Assembly: GCA_017561935.1 (NCBI GenBank)
Contig: JAFZBE010000063.1
Location: 62,001 to 126,000 of the forward strand
Length of the DNA: 64,000 bases
Reading direction: 5' to 3'
Source: Bacteroidales bacterium
GTDB lineage: Bacteria > Bacteroidota > Bacteroidia > Bacteroidales > UBA3663
This document shows, piece by piece, positions 15,382 through 24,549 of the stretch (its first letter is position 1; each line of letters opens with the position of its first letter). Below the pieces are notes generated by a model, which did no database searches, was not told the DNA's origin, and saw only the letters and a list, made by a program, of their open reading frames with translations. The position numbers and the translations under genes are program-made.

Positions 15382-16005
15382 ATGAAAAAGAGTCTATTTA
15401 TTAGTGCAGTAGTAATGCTGCTTGGTTTGACCGCTTGCAGCAAGCAACAGAGTGTGCCTGAAACACCCCAAGGACCTGCGTTTGATGAGGTGCTCATGAC
15501 CCGCCGTAGCATCCGCAGCTACGATGCCACCAAGACCATAAGCAAGGAAGAGGTGCGCCAGTTGTTGGCCGCCGTGCAGGAAGCCCCTTCCTGGGCCAAT
15601 CAGCAGCCTACGAAGTACTATGTGGCCATCAGCGAGGAGAAGCGGGAGGCTGTGAGCAATGCGATATTCGGCAACAAGGAGCGTGTGGCAGGTGCGCCTG
15701 TGCTTATCGTCTCGACCTACGAACGTGGCAAGTCGGGCTTCTTCCGGGGACAGCCCACCAACGAGATCGGCGATGGCTGGGGGGCTTATGACAATGGCTT
15801 GAGCAACTGCTACCTCATCCTCAAGGCTCGCGCCATGGGCTTCGACACCCTCATCATGGGTATGCGCGACGGCGATGCGCTCCGCTCCATCTTCAATATC
15901 CCTGCCGAAGAGATGGTGATGGCCGTCATCTCGCTGGGCTATCGCGATCAGGAGCCTAATCAGCCTGAGCATAGGCCGCTTGACGAAGTCGTCAAGTTCT
16001 TCTGA
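15382..16005 (+). CDS. Lipoprotein nitroreductase-family protein
   Basis: 207 aa. The N-terminus is a lipoprotein signal (MKKSLFISAVVMLLGLTAC, Cys19), so the protein is exported and lipid-anchored. The rest is a nitroreductase fold: MTRRSIRSYD near the start (FMN phosphate contact), PSWANQQPTKYYV, and GAYDNGLSNCYLILKARAMG in the centre. Nitroreductases are usually cytosolic flavoproteins fed by NAD(P)H, so an exported version needs another electron donor. Related lipoproteins occur in Bacteroidales. It is likely co-transcribed with the DUF1593 gene, and a bidirectional terminator follows. Confidence 0.85.
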   Translation: MKKSLFISAVVMLLGLTACSKQQSVPETPQGPAFDEVLMTRRSIRSYDATKTISKEEVRQLLAAVQEAPSWANQQPTKYYVAISEEKREAVSNAIFGNKERVAGAPVLIVSTYERGKSGFFRGQPTNEIGDGWGAYDNGLSNCYLILKARAMGFDTLIMGMRDGDALRSIFNIPAEEMVMAVISLGYRDQEPNQPEHRPLDEVVKFF

Positions 16006-16155
16006 TCGCGTATTCTGTCACGAATTTGCGAATTATTGAATTGCGTTGGCAAGGATATTTAACACGAATTACCATGTAATTATCGTTAATTTTTTTGACA
16101 GCTGGACCATTGAATAAAATTCATGAATATTCATGATAATTCGTGTTGAAGAATA

Positions 16156-16188
16156 AAGCCGTGCGGAGTGAAATGCTTCGCACGGCTT
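16156..16188. terminator. Bidirectional terminator between convergent genes
   Basis: AAGCCGTGCG (16156-16165) pairs with CGCACGGCTT (16179-16188). On the minus strand it is followed by TTTATTCTT, fitting termination of the protease-gene operon. It lies between two convergent genes. Confidence 0.75.
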
Positions 16189-16209
16189 GTTGTATCTGAG
16201 GGGGTGATG

Positions 16210-19200
16210 TCAGTTGAGGATGGCGACCTGATCGATCTTGAGGTTCTGGATCTGCAGCTCGATGAGCTTGTAGCGGGAGTCGAGGTCGAGATCGGCAGGA
16301 CGTGAGCTGAAGTAGCGCTGGTAAGTGTCGCGCCAAACGTTGCGGTCGGCCTGCGAGTCGGTGTGGATGAAGACCATCTTTTCGAGTGATTCGTCAAGGG
16401 TGACGCCCGTCTGGACGATGTGAAGGAAGCAGTCGCTGCGTTTGTCGAGCAAAGGCATGAGTTGGGCTACATCGCTGGCCTTGTCGCTGAGATAAGGATA
16501 GCGTGTCTTGTCGGTGAGATATTCGACCATCGAGAAGCCTGAGTAAGCTTTGCGCAACTGGGCGATGACCTTGTCGCGTATCTGAATCTTGAACTGCAGG
16601 ATGTCGTCCTGCGACATCTTGTAGCTATCGACAAGGTCATAGAGGTGGAGGCCTCCGGTGATATCCTGCTTATGCTTGTCGAAGTAGGCGTCGAGCACGG
16701 CATTGTCGAGCAGCTGGATGCAAGGGGTGCGCGAAGGTACAGTCATCTGCTTGAGCGTCTGCTGTTCCTCCTGGCTCCACTTGCCGAGGTCGGAGACGTA
16801 ATCGGCCAGTGCATGATACTTGTTGATGAGCTTGATCTTGATGTCGGTGAGGCTCGATACGACCATGCCGGCCAGATGGAGACGAAGGTGCTTCTCGGCC
16901 TTTTCCTGTTCGGCGTGGACAATCCTGGACTTGATGGCGGCAGCTTCCTCGTCGAGACTTTCCTTTAGTTTGACGAAACGGTGGTGGGCATACCAAACGC
17001 CGAGGATGTAGAAGAGGATAAGGACGGCGGTGAAGACCGAAGTGATGGTAGCCATCTTGGTGAGGTTGAGGTAGAACAGGAGCCATACATCGAGCAGGAA
17101 GATGAGGATGCAGACGGCTCCCCAGAAGAGCCATTTGCGACGAACACGCTTGAACTCCTTGATGGCCTGGGGACGTTTCTCGGAGACAAACGTCTGATAG
17201 GCATCCTTCTGTGTGGCTATTTCGCTTTCGAGACGTGCGACGGACTGCTGCAAGATCTGGTCGCGCTTGGAGGGGTTCGAAAGGGTCTGCAGCAGCTGTT
17301 CGTAGGAGAATCGGAGCGATGTGTAGCGTGCGGTGTCCTGTTTGAGCAGGCGTGTCTCCGAATCGATGAGGATGTGCAGGATGGATGCGCGGATGTTGTC
17401 GTCGGTGAGGTTGAACGACACGGTCTTACGCTTGTCGATGCCCGATACCCTGACCTTCTCGGTGACTTCGACATCAGTGATGATGCAGGCCTGGTTGCAA
17501 AGGGCGGGATCGTCGATGTAGGAGAAGGGGATGTAGCAATATCCCTTGTCACCAAAGCTGGTGCCCCACGAGTTGCGGACGATATAGACCTTGTCGTCTT
17601 CGCTGAATCCGCAAATCACGAGGGCATGGTTGCCTTCGTCGTGGTCCTTGATCTGCTGGTCGGTGGGACGATAGATGAAGCCGTTGCCATCGGCCTGGAA
17701 CGAGTCGAAGATACGGAGCGAGATGGCGACGGGATAGCCTTCGGAGAGGGCCGAGGTGAGCGCTTCGTGGGTGATCTCGACGTTCTTAACCGTCTTGACC
17801 AGACGCGTCTTGCCATCCTCGTAGGCTTCGGGAGAGGGCTTGATAAGGTTCTCGCCATAGGGGCAGAGGTCTTCGCTACAGATGCCCAATGCCGACATGG
17901 CGCTGACGGCCTCGAAGAACGAGATGCCTTCCTTGAGCTTGTCCTTCCAATTCACGCCACCCGTATCGACCGCATTGTAGAAGACGAACATCTCACTGAG
18001 GTCGGGGTTGGAGGGATTGGCCTTCTTCATGATGTATTCGAAGATGGAAACCATGGCGAAAGCCGAGCATGTGCCGAGGGTGCCCTGATTCTTGGGTATC
18101 GTGAAGTTGGAACGCAGATCGACGCTGCGTTCGTTGGTCTGCCGTGGTACGTAGGTCTCCTCGAAGAGGCGCACCTCGCGGTCGGTGGGCATGAGGCGGA
18201 AGATCTGCCCTTCGAAGTTGAAGCCGCCGTCGGAAAGGCGTTTCTGCGAGTCTTCGACAGCCTTTACCTGTACCTTGATGGCATCGAGTTCCTCTTGCTT
18301 CTTGCGGATGAAGGCGGTACGTTGGCGTATTTGTGCGCGAAGCAGCTTCATCTCGTCGAGAGGCAGATAAACGTGCTCGTTGATGTCGGTCGGGGTGGTC
18401 AGGACTCCGCGATGCACGCGACGCGGCTGGTCGGCGGTGGCTTCCTCAATATAGACCTGCTTGTTGTCTTCGGTGATGAAGAGGTTGATGGTTTCGGCGT
18501 CACAGTCGTCAAGGGTGAGCTGTTCCTTATGGTACTGAATGCCTTGCAGGAGGGCATCGTCCTCACCGAGCAGTTGTGCCATGATGGCCTGCTTGTGGGG
18601 GAGGGAAAGGCGCTCATCGTTGATGAACGACTGCATGTCGTTGATCGAGGCATCGATGCGCTGCTGCAACTCCTTTTCGAGTTGCTGCATTTCGCTGAGT
18701 GACAGGGATCCACGGGCGTTGGCTTCGGCAATCTTCGGATCGACACGGTCGTGCACGAAGTCCTTATAGAGCTGCACATGACGACCGAGGAGGCGCAGGG
18801 CGGTATCGGAGGCCTCGTTGACGTTAATCTTCGTCTCTTCGACACGTTCGCGTCCCAATACCTCCAGATAAGCGTTGTGGAGCAAATAATCGACGAAATA
18901 GATCTTGTCGAAGGCGAGCATCGAGATGCCGAAGGTGGTCACGTCGATGTCGTTGCCGAGCTGATTGGCGGGGAAGATGGCCGGATAATGTTCGACGGCA
19001 AGGAGCGCGAATTCGCCCAGGATACGCAGCAATCCCTCACGGTCGAGGTTGAGCGCGAGGCCTTGCGTATTGGAGTCCTCGAAGAGCAGGAGACGATGCA
19101 CGTCGGCATGTGCGATGACCTCGCGTGCCACCTTGCGGCAAGTTTCGCTGTGCTGTCCCATCCGATCGGGAAGCTGTGTCTTGGCGTCCTCGTCGGTGAC

Positions 19201-19686
19201 AAGGAGCGGTGCCAGCACGGCAGGCAATCCCATCACATCGATGAGATAGGGTTTGCCCGACTTGCGGATGGCGGCGATGAGCTGCTGGGCGATGGACCAA
19301 CAACGTTCGTCATAGAGGGGCAGGTAGAGGCAGAGGTTGAGCATGCCCGTCTCGCCTGGGTTGTCGATGGTGACGGTGCGATTGAAGAGCTCGACGAAGT
19401 ATTGTTGCAGCTGTGCGGCATTGGTGAGCGTCGGGCTCGGGTCGGCCTCGACATGGTAGCGGTAGCTGATGCCCGAGGTGAAGGTGGTCTCGACTTCGAT
19501 GGGCTTCTGGACGAGCTTTTGAACCCGGAACCCGCCATCGTCGGCCATCTCGCACGAGAATATCTGCAAATAGTCGCAGGCATCGCCGGCACCGTACATC
19601 AGGGTGTACTGCTTGAGGAAGGGAGCCGCTTCGGTGAGCTCCCTTCCGATAAGCAGGTGTGCCGTATGTCGCATTTTATTGTTCAT
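16210..19686 (-). CDS. Large membrane protein with papain-like (C1) protease domain
   Basis: 1158 aa. The N-terminal ~500 residues are an uncharacterised mixed domain ending in a coiled coil (KLLRAQIRQRTAFIRKKQEE). Residues ~520-730 are a papain-fold protease: KNQGTLGTCSAFA with catalytic Cys540 and the oxyanion Gln just before it, GNHALVICGF with His687, and RNSWGTSFGDKGY with Asn705, so the catalytic residues are intact. Then come a coiled coil, two transmembrane helices at about 850-870 and 878-900, and a ~250-residue C-terminal helical domain. No signal peptide is visible, so the protease is probably cytosolic. It overlaps the tubulin-like gene by one base (TGATG). It is probably the effector or processing enzyme of the vWA-tubulin-protease operon. 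The protease call is secure; the function is inferred. Confidence 0.85.
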   Translation of the reverse strand: MNNKMRHTAHLLIGRELTEAAPFLKQYTLMYGAGDACDYLQIFSCEMADDGGFRVQKLVQKPIEVETTFTSGISYRYHVEADPSPTLTNAAQLQQYFVELFNRTVTIDNPGETGMLNLCLYLPLYDERCWSIAQQLIAAIRKSGKPYLIDVMGLPAVLAPLLVTDEDAKTQLPDRMGQHSETCRKVAREVIAHADVHRLLLFEDSNTQGLALNLDREGLLRILGEFALLAVEHYPAIFPANQLGNDIDVTTFGISMLAFDKIYFVDYLLHNAYLEVLGRERVEETKINVNEASDTALRLLGRHVQLYKDFVHDRVDPKIAEANARGSLSLSEMQQLEKELQQRIDASINDMQSFINDERLSLPHKQAIMAQLLGEDDALLQGIQYHKEQLTLDDCDAETINLFITEDNKQVYIEEATADQPRRVHRGVLTTPTDINEHVYLPLDEMKLLRAQIRQRTAFIRKKQEELDAIKVQVKAVEDSQKRLSDGGFNFEGQIFRLMPTDREVRLFEETYVPRQTNERSVDLRSNFTIPKNQGTLGTCSAFAMVSIFEYIMKKANPSNPDLSEMFVFYNAVDTGGVNWKDKLKEGISFFEAVSAMSALGICSEDLCPYGENLIKPSPEAYEDGKTRLVKTVKNVEITHEALTSALSEGYPVAISLRIFDSFQADGNGFIYRPTDQQIKDHDEGNHALVICGFSEDDKVYIVRNSWGTSFGDKGYCYIPFSYIDDPALCNQACIITDVEVTEKVRVSGIDKRKTVSFNLTDDNIRASILHILIDSETRLLKQDTARYTSLRFSYEQLLQTLSNPSKRDQILQQSVARLESEIATQKDAYQTFVSEKRPQAIKEFKRVRRKWLFWGAVCILIFLLDVWLLFYLNLTKMATITSVFTAVLILFYILGVWYAHHRFVKLKESLDEEAAAIKSRIVHAEQEKAEKHLRLHLAGMVVSSLTDIKIKLINKYHALADYVSDLGKWSQEEQQTLKQMTVPSRTPCIQLLDNAVLDAYFDKHKQDITGGLHLYDLVDSYKMSQDDILQFKIQIRDKVIAQLRKAYSGFSMVEYLTDKTRYPYLSDKASDVAQLMPLLDKRSDCFLHIVQTGVTLDESLEKMVFIHTDSQADRNVWRDTYQRYFSSRPADLDLDSRYKLIELQIQNLKIDQVAILN

Positions 19687-22442
19687 CAGAGTTCCTTTTT
19701 GACAAAGCTGATTTCCTCGGTGATCAACTGGCGGATGGGTTCATAGCCTTTGGCCGTGATCTGCTTCTTGTCCATGTTGATCTGGGAATACTTCTCGAAA
19801 TAGTTTTCCTTGACATCCTGCAGGAGTTTGTCCATATACTCACTGCCGTTCTTCTTGCCAATCTCCTCGATGAGTGCCTCGTACTCGTCGTGGATGGTTT
19901 CGATGTGGCGCTTGAACTCCTGGTAGGCTTCGTCGCGGTACTCGCTGAGTTCCATCCAATAGTCGAACAGCGGATCGCCCTCCTCAGTATTCTGGTACTG
20001 GTAGTGACCGTCCTCGTTCTTGATGAGACCGAAGATAAGACCTTGTATCCAGAGGCCCAGCGAATCGTCGGCCTTCGGAGTGGGTTCGATGCGGTAATCC
20101 TCACGGATCATGCGGTTGAGCATGTTCTGGTCGAGGTGGCAGCTGACGGTCGAACGGTCGTACTTGGGCTTGTAGCTCTGCAACGTGGCGATGTGGAAGG
20201 CGGGGAAGACGCCGAACTGACGATAGATGATCACACGGTCGTTGGTGCCGAGGTTGGCGAAATCGACGGTGGCCACGGGATTCTCGATCTTCTTTTTGAA
20301 GTAGTCATCCTTGAAGAGACGGGAGTTGAGCTTGTCGGGCACCCCGATGTAGTAGGAGTCGGTGGGAGCCACCATCGGGCGGTGTCCGCGATCGTCGTAT
20401 TGGATAAGCGGCTTGGACTTGTTGATGGCCATGCGAACGACGTGTTCGAAAGCTGCGGGACTCATCTTGTCGAGCACATTGTCGATGGTCATGCCCTCCC
20501 AGACGGAAGCGGCCTTGAGACGCGAAGCGAAGTCGGTGAGCTTGCGGAGCACGTCCTCGCTGTGCATGGTGTCGAGGCTGAAGAGCTTGTCGCCCTCGAA
20601 CTCCTTGAGCAGGTCGGTGATGAGCAGGTCGTTGTCGTTGACAGCCACATCGCCCACGAACTCCTTGGCGAGGTCGATCTGGAAGATCTGCGTCTCGCGG
20701 TTGACCTGGTTGACGATGCGTGAGATGGCGTTGGTGCACTCGTCGTTGACGTTGGAGAGCAGGCGCTTGATATTCTGGATCTTGGTATATTGGTCAACCA
20801 GTTCGTTCTGAAGGCTGGTGAAGAACGAGATGGCGAACGAGTGGCGCAGCAGGTCGCGCTTGTTACGGGCGAGGTTGGCCACGCAGCTTAGCACATCGTC
20901 GGCATATTCCTGCTGACGCGAACGTGTCTTGAAGAACTTGGAGCTGTAGTCGGTGAGGTCCTGGATGGCGTTGTCGAGGGCGGAGATGAGCAACGGCTGC
21001 TGGTCGGTGAGGTCCTTGTATTCCTTGTTCATCTCGTCGAAGAAGATGTTGACCTGCGACTGGATGCCAAGCACCACGGCTTCGGCAGCACCGATGCCGC
21101 ACTCCTGGTTGATGGTCTTGACCATGAGCTTGTGTAGCTCGTCGAAGACGCGTTCCTTGAGCTGGCGGAGCTTGCCGTCGATATTCTCCTGACCCTTCAT
21201 GCCCGAACCGTTGAGGTAGTCCTGTACTTCGGCGTTGGCGCTGTCCTTGTTGTCGATTTCTGAGAGCTGGAAGGGCGGGTTGATGTCGAGCAGGTAGTCG
21301 ATCACATCGTCGTGTTCGCCACCGCCATTCTCGCGGATCTTGACGGTGTCGGAGTCGATCCAACCATTGACTATGGAATCGCTATCGACACAGCTGTTGA
21401 ACAGACGTTCGATGAGGCGCTTGACGGCCTTGTAAGCGTAGAGCGAACGGAGCTCGGAGCCCTTGAAAAGTATCTCGCATACACCCATGCCGGCGCACCA
21501 GGCACGCTTGCCTTCGACATCCATCGTGCCGGCAGCAATCATCTTCTGCACATTGTCGCTTACCGAAGCCGAGGCACTGGAGAGTTCGCCGGCCGAGGTG
21601 ACAAGCGCAAGGCTGATCATGTCGGTGAGCTGATCGACGTGGTTGTAGATGTCGCCGTTGGAGTTGCGGTTGTCGATGAAATAGACGGTGTCGAACGGGT
21701 TCTGGCTGGTTTCGAGAATGGGTGTTGACACGTAGTCGAAGGTCACGGGCTTGCTGTCCATCTGCAGGTGCATGAGCCAGTCGAGGTCGAGGATGGCGCC
21801 GTAGGCATTGGGTTTGACGCGCGCCATGGCAGCATTGCCGTTACCCATGCTTTCGAAGACGTCGGGGAGCACGGCATAGCCCGTCAGCTTGCGGTTGGGA
21901 GCCAACTGACGCACCAGGTAAGCTGCGTCGATGAATGTGCCGCAACCTGTACCTCCGCATACCGAGAATATCATGTGGATCTCGACATCGCTGGTTGCAA
22001 GCTCATAGCGCGGGTTGTTGGAGATTTGTGCATCGGCGATGCGGTCGAGGACGTTCTTGACCTGGGTCTGCATCTTCTGATAGTTGTAGGTGATGGCGAA
22101 ACGACCATTGGAGCGAACCTGGCCTGCACCGAGCATCATCGACTGGAGTGCGAAGATGTTCTTCTCGGAGAGCCAGGAGAAGTGGTTGCGATTCACCTCG
22201 TAGAATGAGCGCGGGTCCATGACCTGCAGTGAGAGCTGCTCGTAGGGCTCAAGACGGATCTTGCCCATCTTCGAGTCGATTTCCTTCTTGAAAGCGCCTC
22301 CGTCGGTATCCACACCGAGGAAGCCGATCATGGGTGGCAGTTCGCCGTAGGTTTCAATAAAGAGTTTCTTGGCATTGAGCAATGCGTTCATGCCGGTTCC
22401 ACCTAAGCCGATGTAAAGGCTGCGTTTGATTTTTGTTGCCAT
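19686..22442 (-). CDS. Tubulin-like GTPase (Tubulin_2 type), 918 aa
   Basis: The N-terminus, RSLYIGLGGTGMNALLNAKK, is a Rossmann-type nucleotide-binding start. GVDTDGG follows, and CGGTGCGTFID at residues 162-171 matches the tubulin/FtsZ phosphate-binding T4 loop (GGGTG[S/T]G). A further segment, FIDNRNSNGDIYNHVDQLTD, fits the nucleotide-contact region. This is the Tubulin_2 family: bacterial tubulin-like proteins found with vWA and protease genes. About 500 C-terminal residues are helical and unlike FtsZ, so this is not a cell-division FtsZ. It is flanked in one operon by the vWA protein (33-bp gap) and the protease (1-bp overlap). It may form filaments or rings that link the two. Family is fairly secure; function is unknown. 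Confidence 0.82.
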   Translation of the reverse strand: MATKIKRSLYIGLGGTGMNALLNAKKLFIETYGELPPMIGFLGVDTDGGAFKKEIDSKMGKIRLEPYEQLSLQVMDPRSFYEVNRNHFSWLSEKNIFALQSMMLGAGQVRSNGRFAITYNYQKMQTQVKNVLDRIADAQISNNPRYELATSDVEIHMIFSVCGGTGCGTFIDAAYLVRQLAPNRKLTGYAVLPDVFESMGNGNAAMARVKPNAYGAILDLDWLMHLQMDSKPVTFDYVSTPILETSQNPFDTVYFIDNRNSNGDIYNHVDQLTDMISLALVTSAGELSSASASVSDNVQKMIAAGTMDVEGKRAWCAGMGVCEILFKGSELRSLYAYKAVKRLIERLFNSCVDSDSIVNGWIDSDTVKIRENGGGEHDDVIDYLLDINPPFQLSEIDNKDSANAEVQDYLNGSGMKGQENIDGKLRQLKERVFDELHKLMVKTINQECGIGAAEAVVLGIQSQVNIFFDEMNKEYKDLTDQQPLLISALDNAIQDLTDYSSKFFKTRSRQQEYADDVLSCVANLARNKRDLLRHSFAISFFTSLQNELVDQYTKIQNIKRLLSNVNDECTNAISRIVNQVNRETQIFQIDLAKEFVGDVAVNDNDLLITDLLKEFEGDKLFSLDTMHSEDVLRKLTDFASRLKAASVWEGMTIDNVLDKMSPAAFEHVVRMAINKSKPLIQYDDRGHRPMVAPTDSYYIGVPDKLNSRLFKDDYFKKKIENPVATVDFANLGTNDRVIIYRQFGVFPAFHIATLQSYKPKYDRSTVSCHLDQNMLNRMIREDYRIEPTPKADDSLGLWIQGLIFGLIKNEDGHYQYQNTEEGDPLFDYWMELSEYRDEAYQEFKRHIETIHDEYEALIEEIGKKNGSEYMDKLLQDVKENYFEKYSQINMDKKQITAKGYEPIRQLITEEISFVKKEL

Positions 22443-22475
22443 AGTATGATGTTTTTTAATTGTTTTGTCGAAGGA

Positions 22476-24221
22476 TTATTTCTTGAGGGTGATCTTGATC
22501 TTTTTGCCTGTGGCGAGGCTCTTCATCTCGACGGGTGTCAATGCCTCGATGGTGTTGCCCGGAGGATTCATGGCGTAGCCCGAAACGCCGAGGGCACGGA
22601 CACGCGTCTTCTTGGAGCCTGGGACGAGCGACCATTCCTTGTCCCAGAATTCTTCGGTGATGTATTTCACTTCGCCCGTGAAGATACGGTTGAGCAGACT
22701 TTGCTGACGACGTCGGTTGCTGAATACCACACGGCGACAGCCCTTGATGCGCGGAGTCTTGTAGATGGGCTGGCACTCCATCTGGATGCTGCTGAGACGG
22801 ATGGTGGGGTAGAGCAGTGGACGCATGATGAGGAACCAGACGATGAGCAGCGCGAGGATGATGGCGCAGAAGATGATGACGGCCCACTTGAGCGGATTCA
22901 TATCGACATCGTAGCTGGAGCGTAGGGTAAGCTGATAGTCGGACACCGGTTCACCGTTGATGTTCTCGAGGTTTTGTTTCGAACTTGGCACAGAGATGAG
23001 TTGGTAGTAGTGCTTGCCCTCGCGGCTGTCGGTGTTGGGGATGATGCTCAACACGGCGGGTTGACCAGGGTCGATATTGAGATTGCCATCGGAGGGTTCG
23101 CCGTTGAAGAGCAACTGACATTGCTGGCCCAGGGGCTTGTCCTTGTCGGTCGTTGTCTCGGAGAAGCGCAGCTGGATATGGGCTCCCATCCTGCTCGCAG
23201 ACTCGTTGAACTGCGGATCAAGGTCGAATGTGAGGGTATCCCGGGCTTTGGCATCGCTCCACCAGAAGCTGTCGTACCACTCTGCTTCGCCGAGGTCAAT
23301 CTCTTCGGTGGGGAGGAGGAGCGAACGCTCGGCGATATTCTTGACGTGGAGGATGAGGTCGGGATTGAGGATATCGATCTCGTCGCTGGTCACCTTGATG
23401 GGCACGTCGAACGATTGGGGCATCTGACTGATGTCGGTAGTGGGCGTGAAGTGGAAGGCGGCACGGCCCTGCTGAATGATGCCGCCTACAAGCGTGACGC
23501 CGATCGATGTGTCGGCCGACTGTGCGCTGGCCTTGAAATTGCCTTCGGCCGAGAAAGGCAGGATGGCATCGTGCGGGTCGAGGGTGTTGTAGTTCATCTC
23601 TGTCTTGTCGAAGCTGCCAAACGGATTCTGAATGCCATTGACCGTCTTGAACTTGGGACATTGCTCAACAGCCGTACGGATGCGGTCGTCGATGGCTTCG
23701 TTGGAGAGCGCTACGTAATAGCCTTGCGAATTGCCGGCGCGTTCGCACCATTGCCGGATACGCTTGCAGACGTTCTCGGTACCGTCGGGGCTGGGGTTCT
23801 TGTTGTCCTTGCCGTCGGTCAGCAGGTAGATGTAGTTGTCCTTGTTGGGGTCGATATAGCTTTGGGCATGGTCCCACGCCTGGCAGATGTTGGTGCCTGT
23901 CAGTGCATCGGGATAACGATAGACCTCCTTCTTGAATTTCGCCCAGTCGAAGTCCTTCTTGAGCTCATGTTTCACCGACTTGCCATAGACGGTGCCCTGG
24001 AAGGGAACGATGGTCACCATCGTATTGTCCGACAGACGGGCAATATCCTTCTCAAGATAGTCGAGCGTGGCATCCCAGATGTGATATTCGGTCACCATCG
24101 ATCGCGAACAATCCAGGATGTAGATATAGTTGCGTTCCCTTTGAGCCCAAAGGGAAGAGACGCAGGATAGGAGCAAGGCGAGGACGAGAAATCGAGTCAC
24201 CAGAGACTTTTGTTTCTTCAT
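22476..24221 (-). CDS. Membrane-anchored von Willebrand factor A protein
   Basis: 581 aa. A signal peptide (residues 1-27, LVLALLLSCVSSLWAQ) is followed directly by a vWA domain with an intact MIDAS start DCSRS (Asp37, Ser39, Ser41) and a later YLLTDGKDNKNP. Beta-rich extracytoplasmic segments follow. One transmembrane helix at about 442-466 (WAVIIFCAIILALLIVWFLI) leads to a ~115-residue basic cytoplasmic domain. The topology is thus a periplasmic metal-dependent binding domain linked to the cytosol. It is first in the operon with the tubulin-like GTPase and the papain-like protease, suggesting a sensor or scaffold that passes a signal inside. The promoter is at 24281-24288. Confidence 0.85.
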   Translation of the reverse strand: MKKQKSLVTRFLVLALLLSCVSSLWAQRERNYIYILDCSRSMVTEYHIWDATLDYLEKDIARLSDNTMVTIVPFQGTVYGKSVKHELKKDFDWAKFKKEVYRYPDALTGTNICQAWDHAQSYIDPNKDNYIYLLTDGKDNKNPSPDGTENVCKRIRQWCERAGNSQGYYVALSNEAIDDRIRTAVEQCPKFKTVNGIQNPFGSFDKTEMNYNTLDPHDAILPFSAEGNFKASAQSADTSIGVTLVGGIIQQGRAAFHFTPTTDISQMPQSFDVPIKVTSDEIDILNPDLILHVKNIAERSLLLPTEEIDLGEAEWYDSFWWSDAKARDTLTFDLDPQFNESASRMGAHIQLRFSETTTDKDKPLGQQCQLLFNGEPSDGNLNIDPGQPAVLSIIPNTDSREGKHYYQLISVPSSKQNLENINGEPVSDYQLTLRSSYDVDMNPLKWAVIIFCAIILALLIVWFLIMRPLLYPTIRLSSIQMECQPIYKTPRIKGCRRVVFSNRRRQQSLLNRIFTGEVKYITEEFWDKEWSLVPGSKKTRVRALGVSGYAMNPPGNTIEALTPVEMKSLATGKKIKITLKK

Positions 24222-24280
24222 AGGTTTTTCCTTAGTTTTGGTATAGACTTATACCTTCCGATTGTAAATAAATATCGGCG

Positions 24281-24288
24281 CAAATATA
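24281..24288 (-). promoter_or_regulatory. -7 promoter element (TATATTTG) of the vWA-tubulin-protease operon
   Basis: CAAATATA on the plus strand, 60 bp before the vWA start. It is the only such element seen for the three genes. Confidence 0.7.
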
Positions 24289-24523
24289 GTCAATTTTGCA
24301 ATATCTCGGACAGTTTACACTGTTTTTTTGATGAAATCAACCTTGAAAATGCCAGTTTGACTTGGAAACTGTGAAAAATGACACATCTTTTTTGCCGGGA
24401 CAAAGATAATGAGTTTCGGAGATTAGTCGGTGATTTTGACAATGTTGTCGGTACAGAATGAGAAAAAACGGCGGGAAATTGAAAATAATGGGGCAGATTC
24501 TTGGAGATTCGCGCGAATTGTTT

Positions 24524-24531
24524 TAACTTTG
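24524..24531 (+). promoter_or_regulatory. -7 promoter element (TAACTTTG)
   Basis: TAACTTTG 18 bp before ATG 24550. It shows that the in-frame start at 24430 is not used. Confidence 0.7.
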
Positions 24532-24549
24532 CACCGAAAAATAATATCT

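Noticed and set aside
16981..18702. 573-codon plus-strand open frame
   Set aside because: It is antisense to the papain-like protease gene; low-complexity Glu/Asp/Gly/Val content is typical of a codon shadow.
18751..22208. Long antisense open frames opposite the protease and tubulin-like genes
   Set aside because: Same reason: biased composition, no motifs, and they face intact conserved genes.
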